From: Candidatus Zixiibacteriota bacterium | Lineage (GTDB): Bacteria > Zixibacteria > MSB-5A5 > GN15 > FEB-12 | Assembly: GCA_019038695.1 (NCBI GenBank) | Contig: JAHOYZ010000008.1 | Span: forward strand, 1-64,000 | DNA: 64,000 nt | Direction: 5' to 3' | Shown here: piece after piece, positions 38,726 through 47,805 of the stretch | Numbering within the stretch: position 1 is the stretch's first letter | How the letters are laid out: every line of letters begins with the position of its first letter | Translations under genes and position numbers: made by a program | Notes under the pieces: generated by a model | Told to the model about the DNA's origin: nothing | Seen by the model: only the letters and a program-made list of their open reading frames with translations | The model's database searches: none

Positions 38726-38757
38726 GGAAGCCGATCCGTTTGGATCGGCTTCCTTTT
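38726..38757 (+). terminator. Intrinsic terminator of the M16 operon
   Basis: A perfect 12-bp stem (GGAAGCCGATCC at 38726-38737 with its complement at 38742-38753), a GTTT loop and TTTT follow the stop codon by 30 bp. Confidence 0.9.
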
Positions 38758-38881
38758 CCATATTTACCTCCACATCAAACCCACGGATCTCCATGATGGG
38801 ACCAAAAAACCGCTTGAAATCAGCGCAAAAACTGGTTAATTATAAGCTTTATTGGAGGTCTGCAAAACTCTTGGGAAGACT

Positions 38882-40168
38882 ATGAAAGTATTTGTGATAG
38901 GCTCCGGTGGACGCGAACACGCCCTTGTCTGGAAATTGAAGAGATCGAAGAAGGTCGATAAGATTTTCTGTGCTCCCGGAAACGCCGGAATCGGACAGAT
39001 TGCTAAGTGTGTTAACATCCAGGCGGATAATATCAAGGCCCTGGGAGATTTCGCCAATCGCAACAAAATCGGTCTGACTGTGGTTGGTCCGGAGGTTCCT
39101 CTTACCAAAGGGATCGTTGACGAATTCCAGCGACGGCGATTGAAAATATTCGGCCCTAACAAGCAGGCATCGCAGCTTGAAGGCAGTAAGGTCTTCGCCA
39201 AGGAGTTCATGCGCAAATATCACATTCCGACCGCCGCATTCAAGGTCTTTACAGTTGCGGCCGAGGCAATTGGCTTCTGCCACTCTGTGGATTTTCCGGT
39301 CATAATCAAGGCTGACGGTTTAGCGGCTGGCAAAGGTGTAGTGGTAGCAAAAAATCTTAAACAAGCCACCACCACAATCGAAGAAATGATGATCAGGCAC
39401 CGATTCGGTCGCGCAGGCAACAAGATCGTGATCGAATCGTTCCTAAAGGGTGAAGAAGTTTCGGTTATGGCTATTACTGACGGCAAGGCTATCATACCGT
39501 TTCTATCCAGCCAAGATCACAAGCAAGCCTATGATGGTGACCGCGGTCCAAATACTGGTGGCATGGGAGCCTACTGCCCCACAAGAATTCTCGATGACTA
39601 CCTGGTGGACCAGATTCGCGACTATATTCTTCAGCCAACGATGACTGGATTGCACAAAGAGAGCATCACATACAAAGGTGTCCTATACGTTGGTTTGATG
39701 ATAACAGAAAGCGGTCCCAAGGTACTCGAATTCAATTGCCGATTCGGCGATCCTGAGACCCAGGCCGTACTGCCACTTCTGAAGACTGACTTGCTTGACC
39801 TGATGCTGGCCTCAGTTAATCAGAAACTCGGTTCGGGCCGCAAGATAGAATGGAGCCAGAAAGAGGCAGCCTGTGTCGTAATGGCCTCTAAAGGCTACCC
39901 CGGCAAGTATCGTACCGGTCTGAAAATCACCGGCCTGCATAACATCGGCGACAATAATTGTCACATATTCCACGCTGGAACCGTCCCTAAGGGGAATCAT
40001 CTGATGACTAATGGTGGTCGGGTGCTGGGTGTTGTTGGAATTGACAAAAACCTGCAACAGGCTCTTAATCGCGCCTATCGGGCGATAAACAAGATTCGGT
40101 TTGAGGGAGCTATATATCGACGTGATATCGGTTTCAGAGCACTTAATAAAACCAGAGAACAGGTATAA
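38882..40168 (+). CDS. purD: Phosphoribosylamine-glycine ligase
   Basis: The 428-residue ATP-grasp enzyme makes glycinamide ribonucleotide, step two of purine synthesis. It has the N-terminal GSGGREHALVWKL, the PGNAGI segment, the VVGPEVPLTKGIVDEF site, the ATP-grasp segment IIKADGLAAGKGVVVA and the metal-binding EFNCRFGDPETQ. The ATG at 38882 gives the normal N-terminus (MKVFVIGSGG). The stop is 3 bp before purE, so the pair is cotranscribed. Confidence 0.96.
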   Translation: MKVFVIGSGGREHALVWKLKRSKKVDKIFCAPGNAGIGQIAKCVNIQADNIKALGDFANRNKIGLTVVGPEVPLTKGIVDEFQRRRLKIFGPNKQASQLEGSKVFAKEFMRKYHIPTAAFKVFTVAAEAIGFCHSVDFPVIIKADGLAAGKGVVVAKNLKQATTTIEEMMIRHRFGRAGNKIVIESFLKGEEVSVMAITDGKAIIPFLSSQDHKQAYDGDRGPNTGGMGAYCPTRILDDYLVDQIRDYILQPTMTGLHKESITYKGVLYVGLMITESGPKVLEFNCRFGDPETQAVLPLLKTDLLDLMLASVNQKLGSGRKIEWSQKEAACVVMASKGYPGKYRTGLKITGLHNIGDNNCHIFHAGTVPKGNHLMTNGGRVLGVVGIDKNLQQALNRAYRAINKIRFEGAIYRRDIGFRALNKTREQV

Positions 40169-40171
40169 CAT

Positions 40172-40618
40172 ATGCCAAAAGCATTGATAATCATAGGTTC
40201 GAAATCAGATAGTGAGTACGCACAAAAATGCCGGGAACAACTAAAGATATTTGGCATTGATGCCCAAACAGAGATTTCTTCGGCGCATCGTCATCCCGAG
40301 AAAACTGCCCAGCTGGCCAGTGAAGCCGAAGCAAATGGCTTCGATGCTATCATTGCGATGGCAGGTCTGGCTGCCGCCCTTCCGGGCGTAGCAGCTGCCC
40401 ATTCGCTTCTGCCCGTTATTGGAGTACCATTGCCGGCTGCCCTGGGAGGAATGGATTCCCTGCTGGCTATCGTTCAGATGCCACCGGGTATTCCTGTGGC
40501 AACAGTGGCTATTGGTGGTCCCGGAGCCAAAAACGCCGCGGCTCTTGCAGCACGCATCCTCGCCCTGAAATACCCCGAAGTTAAAACAGCAGTGGAGAGA
40601 CATCGACAAACGTTGTAA
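40172..40618 (+). CDS. purE: N5-carboxyaminoimidazole ribonucleotide mutase
   Basis: The 148-residue cytoplasmic enzyme shifts the carboxyl group of N5-CAIR in purine synthesis. The motifs are GSKSDSEYA at the N-terminus, SSAHRHPE with the catalytic His, then AMAGLAAALPGVAAAHS and LGGMDSLLAIVQMP. The AGLAAALPG form is that of class I (mutase), not the CO2-using class II. A purK is not in the window. It follows purD by 3 bp. Confidence 0.95.
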   Translation: MPKALIIIGSKSDSEYAQKCREQLKIFGIDAQTEISSAHRHPEKTAQLASEAEANGFDAIIAMAGLAAALPGVAAAHSLLPVIGVPLPAALGGMDSLLAIVQMPPGIPVATVAIGGPGAKNAAALAARILALKYPEVKTAVERHRQTL

Positions 40619-40679
40619 TCAGCGCGAACCATCAGATAGACAAATGTGTAGAATATTCAGATTATTGAAAGGAAATTTT

Positions 40680-41591
40680 ATGAGTAAGATGAATCAATCA
40701 AAAGCGTTCGTTATCCTGACCCTGGCAGTTGCTTTCGCCCTGAACACTATGCTGACTCCAACGGCCAGCGCAGTCTCTGACGAAGCCAAAGAAATGTACA
40801 ACTCTGGCATTAAGGCCAAACAAGCCGGAAATCTTGAGGATGCGATTCTTGCATACAAGGGTGCTCTGGCATTGGACAAAACCTACGCTGACCCATGCGT
40901 CAATCTGGGTGCAATCTATTTTGAACAGAAGAAGTACGACCAAGCCCTTGAGATGTTCAAGGAAGCCACCCAACGCGACAAGTCTCACGCCGAAGCGTTT
41001 GCCAATCTCGGACGAGTCGAATACCAGCTTAAACAATATACCGAAGCAGGTTCTTCGTTCTTGACCTCCTTGAAATTGGATTCGACTCAGTCTGACCTCT
41101 ATAAAGCATTGGGCAAAGTCTACGATAAGCAGAAGAAATATGCCGACGCGATTGCCACGTTTGAGAAATACCACGAACTGGCAGGAGGGGACTATGCTTC
41201 CTGGTATCTGCTGGGCAAGGACTACAAAAAAGTCAGCAAGCTGACTGAGGCTGTGGCAGCCTGCAAGAAATCAATTGAGCTCAAGAACGACTATGTCTAT
41301 CCCCATTCGCTGCTAGGTGGGATATATCTGGGCCAGGAGAAATACATAAGTGCCGCTGGCGAATTTAAGAAAGCCCTGAAGATCAAGCCTAAGGATTACC
41401 GCGCTGCCTACAACTATGCTATTGCTATTCAGTCAGAGAGTCCTGATGAATACAATACCAATATCACCAACTGGAACAACTTCCTGAAAATTGCCAAGAA
41501 CAACCCCCGGGTTAAGAAGACAATGATCTCGACAGCCAATGAGACAATCAACGGTCTCAAAGAAGCCAAGGAGGCTGTCGACCTGCAGTAA
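40680..41591 (+). CDS. Secreted TPR protein
   Basis: The 303-residue protein has a signal peptide (about 1-32, ASA-VSDEA) and about seven tetratricopeptide repeats (about 35-265), such as AEAFANLGRVEYQLKQYTEA and LYKALGKVYDKQKKYADA. It would serve as a periplasmic binding scaffold; its partner is unknown. The ATG at 40680 lies 6 bp after AAAGGA; the longer frame from 40644 is not supported. The end of the frame is followed by a weak GGTAGG/CCTACC hairpin near 41598-41621. Confidence 0.85.
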   Translation: MSKMNQSKAFVILTLAVAFALNTMLTPTASAVSDEAKEMYNSGIKAKQAGNLEDAILAYKGALALDKTYADPCVNLGAIYFEQKKYDQALEMFKEATQRDKSHAEAFANLGRVEYQLKQYTEAGSSFLTSLKLDSTQSDLYKALGKVYDKQKKYADAIATFEKYHELAGGDYASWYLLGKDYKKVSKLTEAVAACKKSIELKNDYVYPHSLLGGIYLGQEKYISAAGEFKKALKIKPKDYRAAYNYAIAIQSESPDEYNTNITNWNNFLKIAKNNPRVKKTMISTANETINGLKEAKEAVDLQ

Positions 41592-41807
41592 TACAAGGGT
41601 AGGCTTGTCTTCAAACCTACCGCCTTGCTCCACACAGCTGACATCTTTGTTCAACAGAAGGCGGGTTCGAGGACGGACCCGCACTCGTCGCTGAACTGTT
41701 CCAAATTCCGAATGTGATGCGAAAAGGTCCTCCCCTATCTATTGACAGCCGCCACTATCCGACATATCATGTCAAGTCGTAAGCGATTGCGGTCGATAGG
41801 ATTGATA

Positions 41808-42308
41808 ATGAATATTTCGCGTTACATGAGTGAAGCTACCGTACGATTGAAGATGGTTACGGAAGTGTTACCACTCGAAGAGGATCAGTCGAAAGACAAA
41901 TGGCGCGAACAGTGCAAAGCGCTGGTGCTGTTTGAACTGGTTGACATCCTCGATGAAAACTCCCGCATAGGGAATCGAAACAAGTTGCTACTTGATTTCA
42001 CCAATCGCGAAAAACAAGCCAGCACTGCGATTGGCTGCGGAGTAGCCTTGCCGCACATTCGATCCAAACACGCCAAAGAATTCATGATCGGTTTCGCCCG
42101 ATCAGCTAAAGGGTACGATTTTGACGCCCCCGACGGTGAGTTGGTTCACCTCTTTTTTGTCATGGCAGCCCCACCCTACGATGACTCGCTCTACCTGAAA
42201 GTCTTCAAATCGCTGGCGGAGATGCTCCAGTACGAGTCTTTCCGCGAGGAACTGATGTCGGTCGAGTCCCCCGGCGAAATCATCCGCGCCATCAGGTCAA
42301 TGGAATAA
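41808..42308 (+). CDS. PTS EIIA type 2 (PtsN-like) domain protein
   Basis: The 166-residue protein holds an EIIA-2 domain: GCGVALPHIRSKHAKEF with the phosphorylated His, then LVHLFFVMAAPP and LKVFKSLAEML. Family members accept phosphate from HPr; PtsN regulates nitrogen and potassium metabolism rather than transporting sugar. No EIIB/EIIC, HPr or EI is in the window, so a regulatory role is more likely. I start at the ATG 41808, 8 bp after AGGA. The gene converges with the aldolase gene. Confidence 0.85.
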   Translation: MNISRYMSEATVRLKMVTEVLPLEEDQSKDKWREQCKALVLFELVDILDENSRIGNRNKLLLDFTNREKQASTAIGCGVALPHIRSKHAKEFMIGFARSAKGYDFDAPDGELVHLFFVMAAPPYDDSLYLKVFKSLAEMLQYESFREELMSVESPGEIIRAIRSME

Positions 42309-42325
42309 ACAGCCTAACCATCCCC

Positions 42326-43300
42326 TCAGCAGAATACTCCCGTATAACTTTGGTTCTCATGGGGACGTGGTTGCCAACCTGCGCGGGACGCACTGCCAAA
42401 CACACGCATCTTATCCATCACAACAGCTTTGACAGCCTGCCGTGTCGGGGCAAGAATCTTTCGCGGATCAAACAATCCCGGATTCTCTGCGAGCATCTGT
42501 CTAACGGTAGATGTGAAGGCAAGCCGGAGGTCCGTATCGATATTGATCTTGTTGATACCGTTTTCGATAGCCTTCCGATAGGCCTCGTCAGGAACACCCT
42601 TGGCATCGGATATCTCCCCCCCGTAGCGAGTCAGCTTCTCAGTAAGTTCCGCAGGAACACCACTGGCTCCGTGCAACACTAAGGGTATATCCAGAAGCTT
42701 CTTAATGATCGCAATGCGATTGAAATCCAGTTTGGCTTCCTCTTTGAACTTGTACGCACCATGGCTGGTTCCCACTGCCACCGCCAGAGCATCGACGCCG
42801 GTTTCTTCGACGAAACGCATGGCTTCATCGGGATCAGTTAGACAAGCATCCTTGGCATCGACTTTGATATTGTCCTCGATACCCCCCAGTCGTCCGAGTT
42901 CGGCCTCGACCGTAACTCCGCGCTGGTGAGCATAGTCAACAGCTTCGCGCGTCATCTCTATGTTCTCTTCAAGCGAACAGTGAGAACCGTCAATCATCAC
43001 CGATGTGAATCCAGCTTCGACACACTCAGTCACCAGTTCCATCGAGGGGCCGTGATCAAGATGTAACACTACCGGCACCGAAATTCGCTCCGCCTCGGCT
43101 CTAACCATAGCTACAAGGTTGTGTGCGCCGGCATAGGCGACTCCGTCTTTGGAAGCACCAATAATTACCGGCGAGTTCATCTCTTCGGCTGCTTCCAGTA
43201 CGGCCTGCGTGAACTCAAGGTTACTTACATTGAACTGGCCGATGGCATAACGGTTCTTGTTGGCATCAGCGTACAAATCGCTCAGAGAAACTAAAGGCAT
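42326..43300 (-). CDS. fba: Class II fructose-bisphosphate aldolase
   Basis: The 324-residue zinc enzyme cleaves fructose-1,6-bisphosphate. The zinc and catalytic residues are in HLDHGPSME, AVGTSHGAYKF and LHGASGVP, with MIDGSH and the GASGV phosphate loop. It belongs to the FbaA/GatY-like class II enzymes. The ATG at 43300 has GGGGGG upstream; the GTG at 43318 lies in that leader. It lies between the PTS gene and a pckA remnant, in a region of glycolytic genes. Confidence 0.94.
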   Translation of the reverse strand: MPLVSLSDLYADANKNRYAIGQFNVSNLEFTQAVLEAAEEMNSPVIIGASKDGVAYAGAHNLVAMVRAEAERISVPVVLHLDHGPSMELVTECVEAGFTSVMIDGSHCSLEENIEMTREAVDYAHQRGVTVEAELGRLGGIEDNIKVDAKDACLTDPDEAMRFVEETGVDALAVAVGTSHGAYKFKEEAKLDFNRIAIIKKLLDIPLVLHGASGVPAELTEKLTRYGGEISDAKGVPDEAYRKAIENGINKINIDTDLRLAFTSTVRQMLAENPGLFDPRKILAPTRQAVKAVVMDKMRVFGSASRAGWQPRPHENQSYTGVFC

Positions 43301-43559
43301 ACTACCCCCCGTGGTCACAGGTGAGGTGGACTTTACCCACTGGCGTCAGTCCGTGTCTTGTATTATTATTATTAGTTATCGGCAGGGAGCGCTGATTTCA
43401 TAAGATGCGGCGGCACAGCTCCTTGGTTTGCTCAGATTCAGATATACTTGCCTGCCGCCAGAACTGAATAACTCCCACGAAGTGCCGACAAGTAGCAATA
43501 TAAGCAAGAATAATCCGTCTCGGGGAAAAACCAAAGGAGACAGGATATGACTACCAAGC

Positions 43560-43859
43560 GGCGAAGGATCACGCATGAAAATCGAGTACACGCGAGCACT
43601 TCTCAACGCCGCTCTCGACGGATCGCTGGACAAAGTAGAATACAAAGAGGATCCCTTCTTTGGCGTCCAGGTTCCGACCTCATGTCCCGGCGTTCCCGAG
43701 GAGATTCTCAATCCGAGAAACACCTGGGCGAACAAAGAAGCTTATGACAAAAAAGCCAATTATCTGGCTGGACTATTTCGCGAGAACTTCCGCCAGTTTG
43801 AGGAGCAAACACCAAAAGAAGTTATCGCAGCTGGGCCGAAAACCCCGGAAATGGTATAG
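43560..43859 (+). pseudogene. pckA: C-terminal remnant of ATP-dependent PEP carboxykinase
   Basis: The frame reads GEGSRMKIEYTRALLNAALD, then VPTSCPGVPEEILNPRNTWA and an AxLFRENFRQFEE end. This is the last 95-100 residues of ATP-type PckA (gluconeogenesis). The full enzyme is about 530 residues; the ATP-binding and active-site regions are missing. Just upstream, AAAGGAG (43533-43539) and an ATG (43547) could be the original ribosome site and start, now one base out of frame with this remnant. An internal deletion is the simplest explanation. Alternatively, the ATG at 43575 (RMK) could make a 94-residue peptide, which I think unlikely to be functional. Confidence 0.7.
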
Positions 43860-43908
43860 CTTGTATCTCCTACTGAAATCCAAATTACTATACAACCAGG
43901 AGTAATTA

Positions 43909-46530
43909 ATGCCCAAAGCACACGACACTTTTCGAGTCAAGCCTTCTCTGCCGGACGAACTGCCGGAGATAAATGACATAGCCTACAACCTCCACTGGAC
44001 GTGGAACCATCAGGCAGTCGATCTCTTTCGTCGTCTGGATCGAGACCTTTGGAACTCGTCTGGTCACAATCCGGTCAAGATGCTGGGAACCATCAAACAA
44101 GATCGCCTGGCACAGGCAGTCACCGATGATGGTTTTATGGACCAACTGCACCGTGTGCATCGTGTTCTTCAGGAGCACATCACGGGTAAGACCTGGTTTG
44201 AAGAAAAATACGGCCGTAGTGATTCTACCAGTATCGCCTATTTCTCGATGGAGTTCGGCCTGACTGAATGTCTCCCCATCTATTCCGGGGGTTTGGGCAT
44301 CTTGGCTGGCGATCATCTAAAATCAGCGAGTGAGCTTGGACTGCCATTGGCTGGAGTGGGATTGCTCTATCAGCAGGGGTATTTTCAACAGTACCTCAAT
44401 GCCGATGGGTGGCAACAAGAAACATATCCTGACAATGATTTCTACAATCTCCCTATCCAAATGGAGACCGATACCAGCGGCGCACCGATTGTGATCGATG
44501 TTCCATTCCCTGATCGACTGGTATACGCCCGAGTCTGGCGGGCACAGGTTGGACGCATACCACTCTACCTGCTGGACACCAATATCTCGCAGAACCAACC
44601 CAAGGATCGCAGTATTACTTGCCAACTATATGGTGGTGATCAGGAAATTCGTATCCAACAGGAAATGGTGCTGGGTATTGGGGGCATGAGAGCTCTGAGG
44701 CAAATGGGAATTCACGTTCATGTTTGCCATATGAATGAAGGGCATGCGGCCTTTATGGCTCTGGAGAGACTCAGGCACCGCAAGGAAAAAGATGGTTTAT
44801 CAACGATAGAAGCACTGGAGGTTATCCGCGGGGGTACATTCTTCACCACGCACACGCCGGTTCCGGCAGGCATTGATGAATTCCAACCGGCACTGGTCGA
44901 GAAGTATATGGGACCAATCCTTGACAGTACCGGTATGAATCATTCTGAATTCATGGCTTTGGGTCGAAGGAATCCGCGAGACCGCCAGGAGCCGTTGAAT
45001 ATGGCGTTGCTCGCTCTGAGAACAACGGCCTCGGCCAACGGCGTCAGTCGTCTTCACGGACAAGTGTCACGACAAATGTGGCATGATATCTGGCCTGGCG
45101 TTCCCGAGGATGAAATCCCCATCGGCCATGTTACGAACGGTATTCACACCCGTTCGTGGACATCACCTGAGATGACCGAGCTTCTTCACCGATATCTTGG
45201 TCCAAACTGGCTCAAGAAACCGGCTGATGAATCGATATGGAAAAGAGTGGAAAGGATTCCCGAGGTAGAACTGTGGCGAGTCCACGAACGTCGCCGGGAG
45301 CGACTGGTTGCTTTCACACGTCAACGACTTGGGGAGCAATTCAAGCGACGTGGAGCAAACGCTGCAGATATCGATCGCGCCCATGAGGTGCTGAACCCGG
45401 AGGCCTTAACCATCGGATTTGCTCGACGCTTCGCTACTTACAAACGTGCTTCTCTCCTGCTTCGCGATCCGGAAAGATTGAAACGACTTCTGAGCAATCC
45501 AGACCGGCCGGTGCAATTTATTTTTGCCGGCAAAGCTCACCCACGCGATAACGAAGGCAAGGAACTAATCAAACAATTGGTTCACTTCTCACGCGATGCC
45601 GGAGTACGCAACCATATCGTTTTCCTTGAGAACTACGATATTAATGTCGCCCGCTACCTTGTGGAAGGTGTCGATGTATGGATGAATACTCCTCGGCGTC
45701 CTATGGAAGCCAGCGGCACCAGCGGTATGAAAGTAATACCCAATGGTGGACTTAACCTTAGCGTGCTTGACGGTTGGTGGGTCGAGGGTTTCGACACCGA
45801 CACCGGCTGGGCTATTGGCGCCGGCGAAGATTATGACGATCCGCAGTTCCAGGACGAGGTCGAAAGTAAGGGACTATATGATGTGCTGGAGAACGAAGTA
45901 GTACCTCTTTTCTACGACCGCAACGGGAGCGACACTGCTCCTCGCAAATGGATTGCCATGATGAAGAGCTCCATGATGAAGCTCGGCCCCACATTCAGCT
46001 CTAACCGAATGGTCCGTGAGTATGCCGAGAGGTTTTACATGCAGGCCCACCACAACTGGGACCGATTGTCGGACGATGAATATGCCCGGACCAGAGAATT
46101 GGTAAAGTGGAAAGAGCATATCACCAGCAACTGGAATGGGGTCAGCATTGAACGCACCCAAATGCACAGCGATGACGCCGTAGTTGGAGTGGCTCTCAAA
46201 ATCGAAACCGAAGTCTGCCTGGGAAATTTGTCTCCGGAGGACGTACAGGTGCAGATTTACAGCGGTCCTACGGGAGTGGATGGCGATATTGTAGACCCGA
46301 CGATTGAAAATCTCAAGCATATCAAGTCCTCAACGGCCGGTTGCCACACTTATGAAAGCTACCTGGCCTGCGATGAGAGTGGCCTGTTCGGATACTCAAT
46401 AAGAGTGATACCAAACCATCCGGATCTAGTGGACAATTTTGGTCTTCAGATGATGCGCTGGGTAGATGATGTCATCAAACAACCAACGATAGAAACTGAG
46501 AAGGTGACTGAAGAAGTGGGTTCTATCTAG
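43909..46530 (+). CDS. glgP: Alpha-glucan phosphorylase, copy 2
   Basis: The 873-residue GT35 enzyme has the DUF3417 N-terminus (DIAYNLHWTWNHQAVDLFRRL), PLP Lys608 in GTSGMKVIP, IGFARRFATYKRASLLL and ENYDINVARYLVEGVDVWMN. Sequence identity to the copy at 32213 is evident throughout but the two differ in many positions, so they are old paralogues. The C-terminus is slightly longer and acidic. The ATG is preceded by AGGAG at 7 bp. The genes between the two copies are other sugar-phosphate enzymes. A glycogen synthase is not in the window. Confidence 0.94.
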   Translation: MPKAHDTFRVKPSLPDELPEINDIAYNLHWTWNHQAVDLFRRLDRDLWNSSGHNPVKMLGTIKQDRLAQAVTDDGFMDQLHRVHRVLQEHITGKTWFEEKYGRSDSTSIAYFSMEFGLTECLPIYSGGLGILAGDHLKSASELGLPLAGVGLLYQQGYFQQYLNADGWQQETYPDNDFYNLPIQMETDTSGAPIVIDVPFPDRLVYARVWRAQVGRIPLYLLDTNISQNQPKDRSITCQLYGGDQEIRIQQEMVLGIGGMRALRQMGIHVHVCHMNEGHAAFMALERLRHRKEKDGLSTIEALEVIRGGTFFTTHTPVPAGIDEFQPALVEKYMGPILDSTGMNHSEFMALGRRNPRDRQEPLNMALLALRTTASANGVSRLHGQVSRQMWHDIWPGVPEDEIPIGHVTNGIHTRSWTSPEMTELLHRYLGPNWLKKPADESIWKRVERIPEVELWRVHERRRERLVAFTRQRLGEQFKRRGANAADIDRAHEVLNPEALTIGFARRFATYKRASLLLRDPERLKRLLSNPDRPVQFIFAGKAHPRDNEGKELIKQLVHFSRDAGVRNHIVFLENYDINVARYLVEGVDVWMNTPRRPMEASGTSGMKVIPNGGLNLSVLDGWWVEGFDTDTGWAIGAGEDYDDPQFQDEVESKGLYDVLENEVVPLFYDRNGSDTAPRKWIAMMKSSMMKLGPTFSSNRMVREYAERFYMQAHHNWDRLSDDEYARTRELVKWKEHITSNWNGVSIERTQMHSDDAVVGVALKIETEVCLGNLSPEDVQVQIYSGPTGVDGDIVDPTIENLKHIKSSTAGCHTYESYLACDESGLFGYSIRVIPNHPDLVDNFGLQMMRWVDDVIKQPTIETEKVTEEVGSI

Positions 46531-46582
46531 GAGACGATTGATCACTGAAACGAAAGAGACCCATAATACGGCTCCATCAATA

Positions 46583-47263
46583 TCACGCCCAGATACGTTT
46601 CCAGATTTGACGTACGAATCGCCCCGTATCTACGAACGGATTGATGTACGAATGGGAGCCTTCGTACACGGTAGAGATCGGTACTTCGGCCATTGTCACC
46701 CCGGCCGCCCCCGCACTGAAGAGCATCTCCGACTCGAAGTCATAGCGCACCGAGCCTAGCGGTATTGACCGAAGTACATCCGTCGGAATTAGTCGAAATC
46801 CTGATTGACTGTCCCGCACTCGCTGCGTTGAGAAAATCGAGATAATCATAGACGTAAGGTTGTTGGTCAACCAACGGGCAAGGGGCATGATTTTGAGTGT
46901 CATATGGCGCGTACCAACGATCAATCTCCGCCCGTTATCAAGCGCGAAGAATCTTGGAATTTCTTCGGGCAGATGCTGCAGATCAGCATCGATCGTAAGA
47001 ACCGACCGATAACCTTCCTTTATCGCATATTCAAACCCGGCCATTAGAGCGGCCCCTTTCCCTCGATTCTCAGAAAACGAAATGTACTTCACTCCGAGAC
47101 GGCGAAGAACTTCGAGAGTGTCATCAGTGGAACCGTCATTAACCAGCAGCAGATTGGAATCACAAACGTATTTCAAACATCGGGGGACGAGTTCATCAAG
47201 ATATTTCTCGGCGTTGTAAGCGGGAATCAGAACCAGAATACTGTGTCGATTGAAGCTGGACAT
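46583..47263 (-). CDS. Family 2 glycosyltransferase (DPM1/polyprenol-phosphate mannosyltransferase type)
   Basis: The 226-residue protein has LVLIPAYNAEKYLDELV, LLVNDGSTDD, SENRGKGAALMAGFEYA and the DxD motif in TIDADLQHLP, then QSGFRLIP. These mark GT2 enzymes of the dolichol/undecaprenyl-phosphate sugar transferase type. There is no C-terminal membrane pair, so the enzyme is cytoplasmic or peripheral. Donor and acceptor cannot be read from sequence. It converges with the phosphorylase gene. No Shine-Dalgarno is evident before the ATG. Confidence 0.88.
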   Translation of the reverse strand: MSSFNRHSILVLIPAYNAEKYLDELVPRCLKYVCDSNLLLVNDGSTDDTLEVLRRLGVKYISFSENRGKGAALMAGFEYAIKEGYRSVLTIDADLQHLPEEIPRFFALDNGRRLIVGTRHMTLKIMPLARWLTNNLTSMIISIFSTQRVRDSQSGFRLIPTDVLRSIPLGSVRYDFESEMLFSAGAAGVTMAEVPISTVYEGSHSYINPFVDTGRFVRQIWKRIWA

Positions 47264-47309
47264 AGATCAAAATATGTGGTTATTGCCGATCGAGACAAGA
47301 TTGAAAAAA

Positions 47310-47387
47310 TGGTCGGAGCGAGCCGATTTGAACGGCCGACCTCTCGCACCCCAAGCGAGTGCGCTAACCAAACTGCGCCACGCTCCG
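47310..47387 (-). tRNA. tRNA-Pro (GGG)
   Basis: A 78-nt cloverleaf folds on the minus strand: acceptor CGGAGCG/CGCTCCG, discriminator A with encoded CCA, D arm GCGC...GCGC, anticodon stem CTCGC/GCGAG with loop TTGGGGT (anticodon GGG), and T arm with TTCAAAT. It lies 40 bp after the MerR gene stop. Confidence 0.97.
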
Positions 47388-47427
47388 ACACATTAGCGGG
47401 CGTAAGTTAGCCAATTATGCTCGAAAT

Positions 47428-47781
47428 TCAAGAGAAATCTTTGAGGATCCCCTCAACTTCCCGTCGTATCTGGCCAATAAGAGTTTTGGCCCGCGCCGAT
47501 TGAAAGACCGATTTTTTCTGCTCACTGTTGCGTCTCATAGTCAGTTTGTTTCGAGTACCGGCAATCGTCAGTTTTTCCTTGGTACGTAAATACTTGATCC
47601 GATTGATGATCTCAATATCCTTGCGGGTGTATGTTCGATTTCCACCCCTCCCCTTCTTCGGTTTCAGAGTCGGGAACTCTTTCTCCCAATAGCGAAGCAC
47701 ATACGGCTCCAGCGCGGTCATCCGTGCCACCTCGCTGATGGAGTAGTACAGTTTTTCATTGGCATTCTTTTTTGGGCTCAT
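47428..47781 (-). CDS. MerR-family transcriptional regulator
   Basis: The 117-residue protein is a MerR-type winged helix: YSISEVARMTALEPYVLRYWEKEFP (first helix-turn-helix), then the wing NRTYTRKDIEIINRIKYL. A coiled-coil tail follows. There is no effector domain. Short forms of this kind are common downstream of housekeeping genes, and several sense stress, but no role is known for this group. It is preceded by GGGAG and follows gpsA by 24 bp, so it is probably cotranscribed with plsY-gpsA. Confidence 0.9.
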   Translation of the reverse strand: MSPKKNANEKLYYSISEVARMTALEPYVLRYWEKEFPTLKPKKGRGGNRTYTRKDIEIINRIKYLRTKEKLTIAGTRNKLTMRRNSEQKKSVFQSARAKTLIGQIRREVEGILKDFS

Positions 47782-47805
47782 GCTGTTCTCCCTTCACTCA
47801 CGACT

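Noticed and set aside
43575-43859. A functional 94-residue protein
   Set aside because: Its sequence is that of the PckA C-terminus without the active site, so a pseudogene is more likely.
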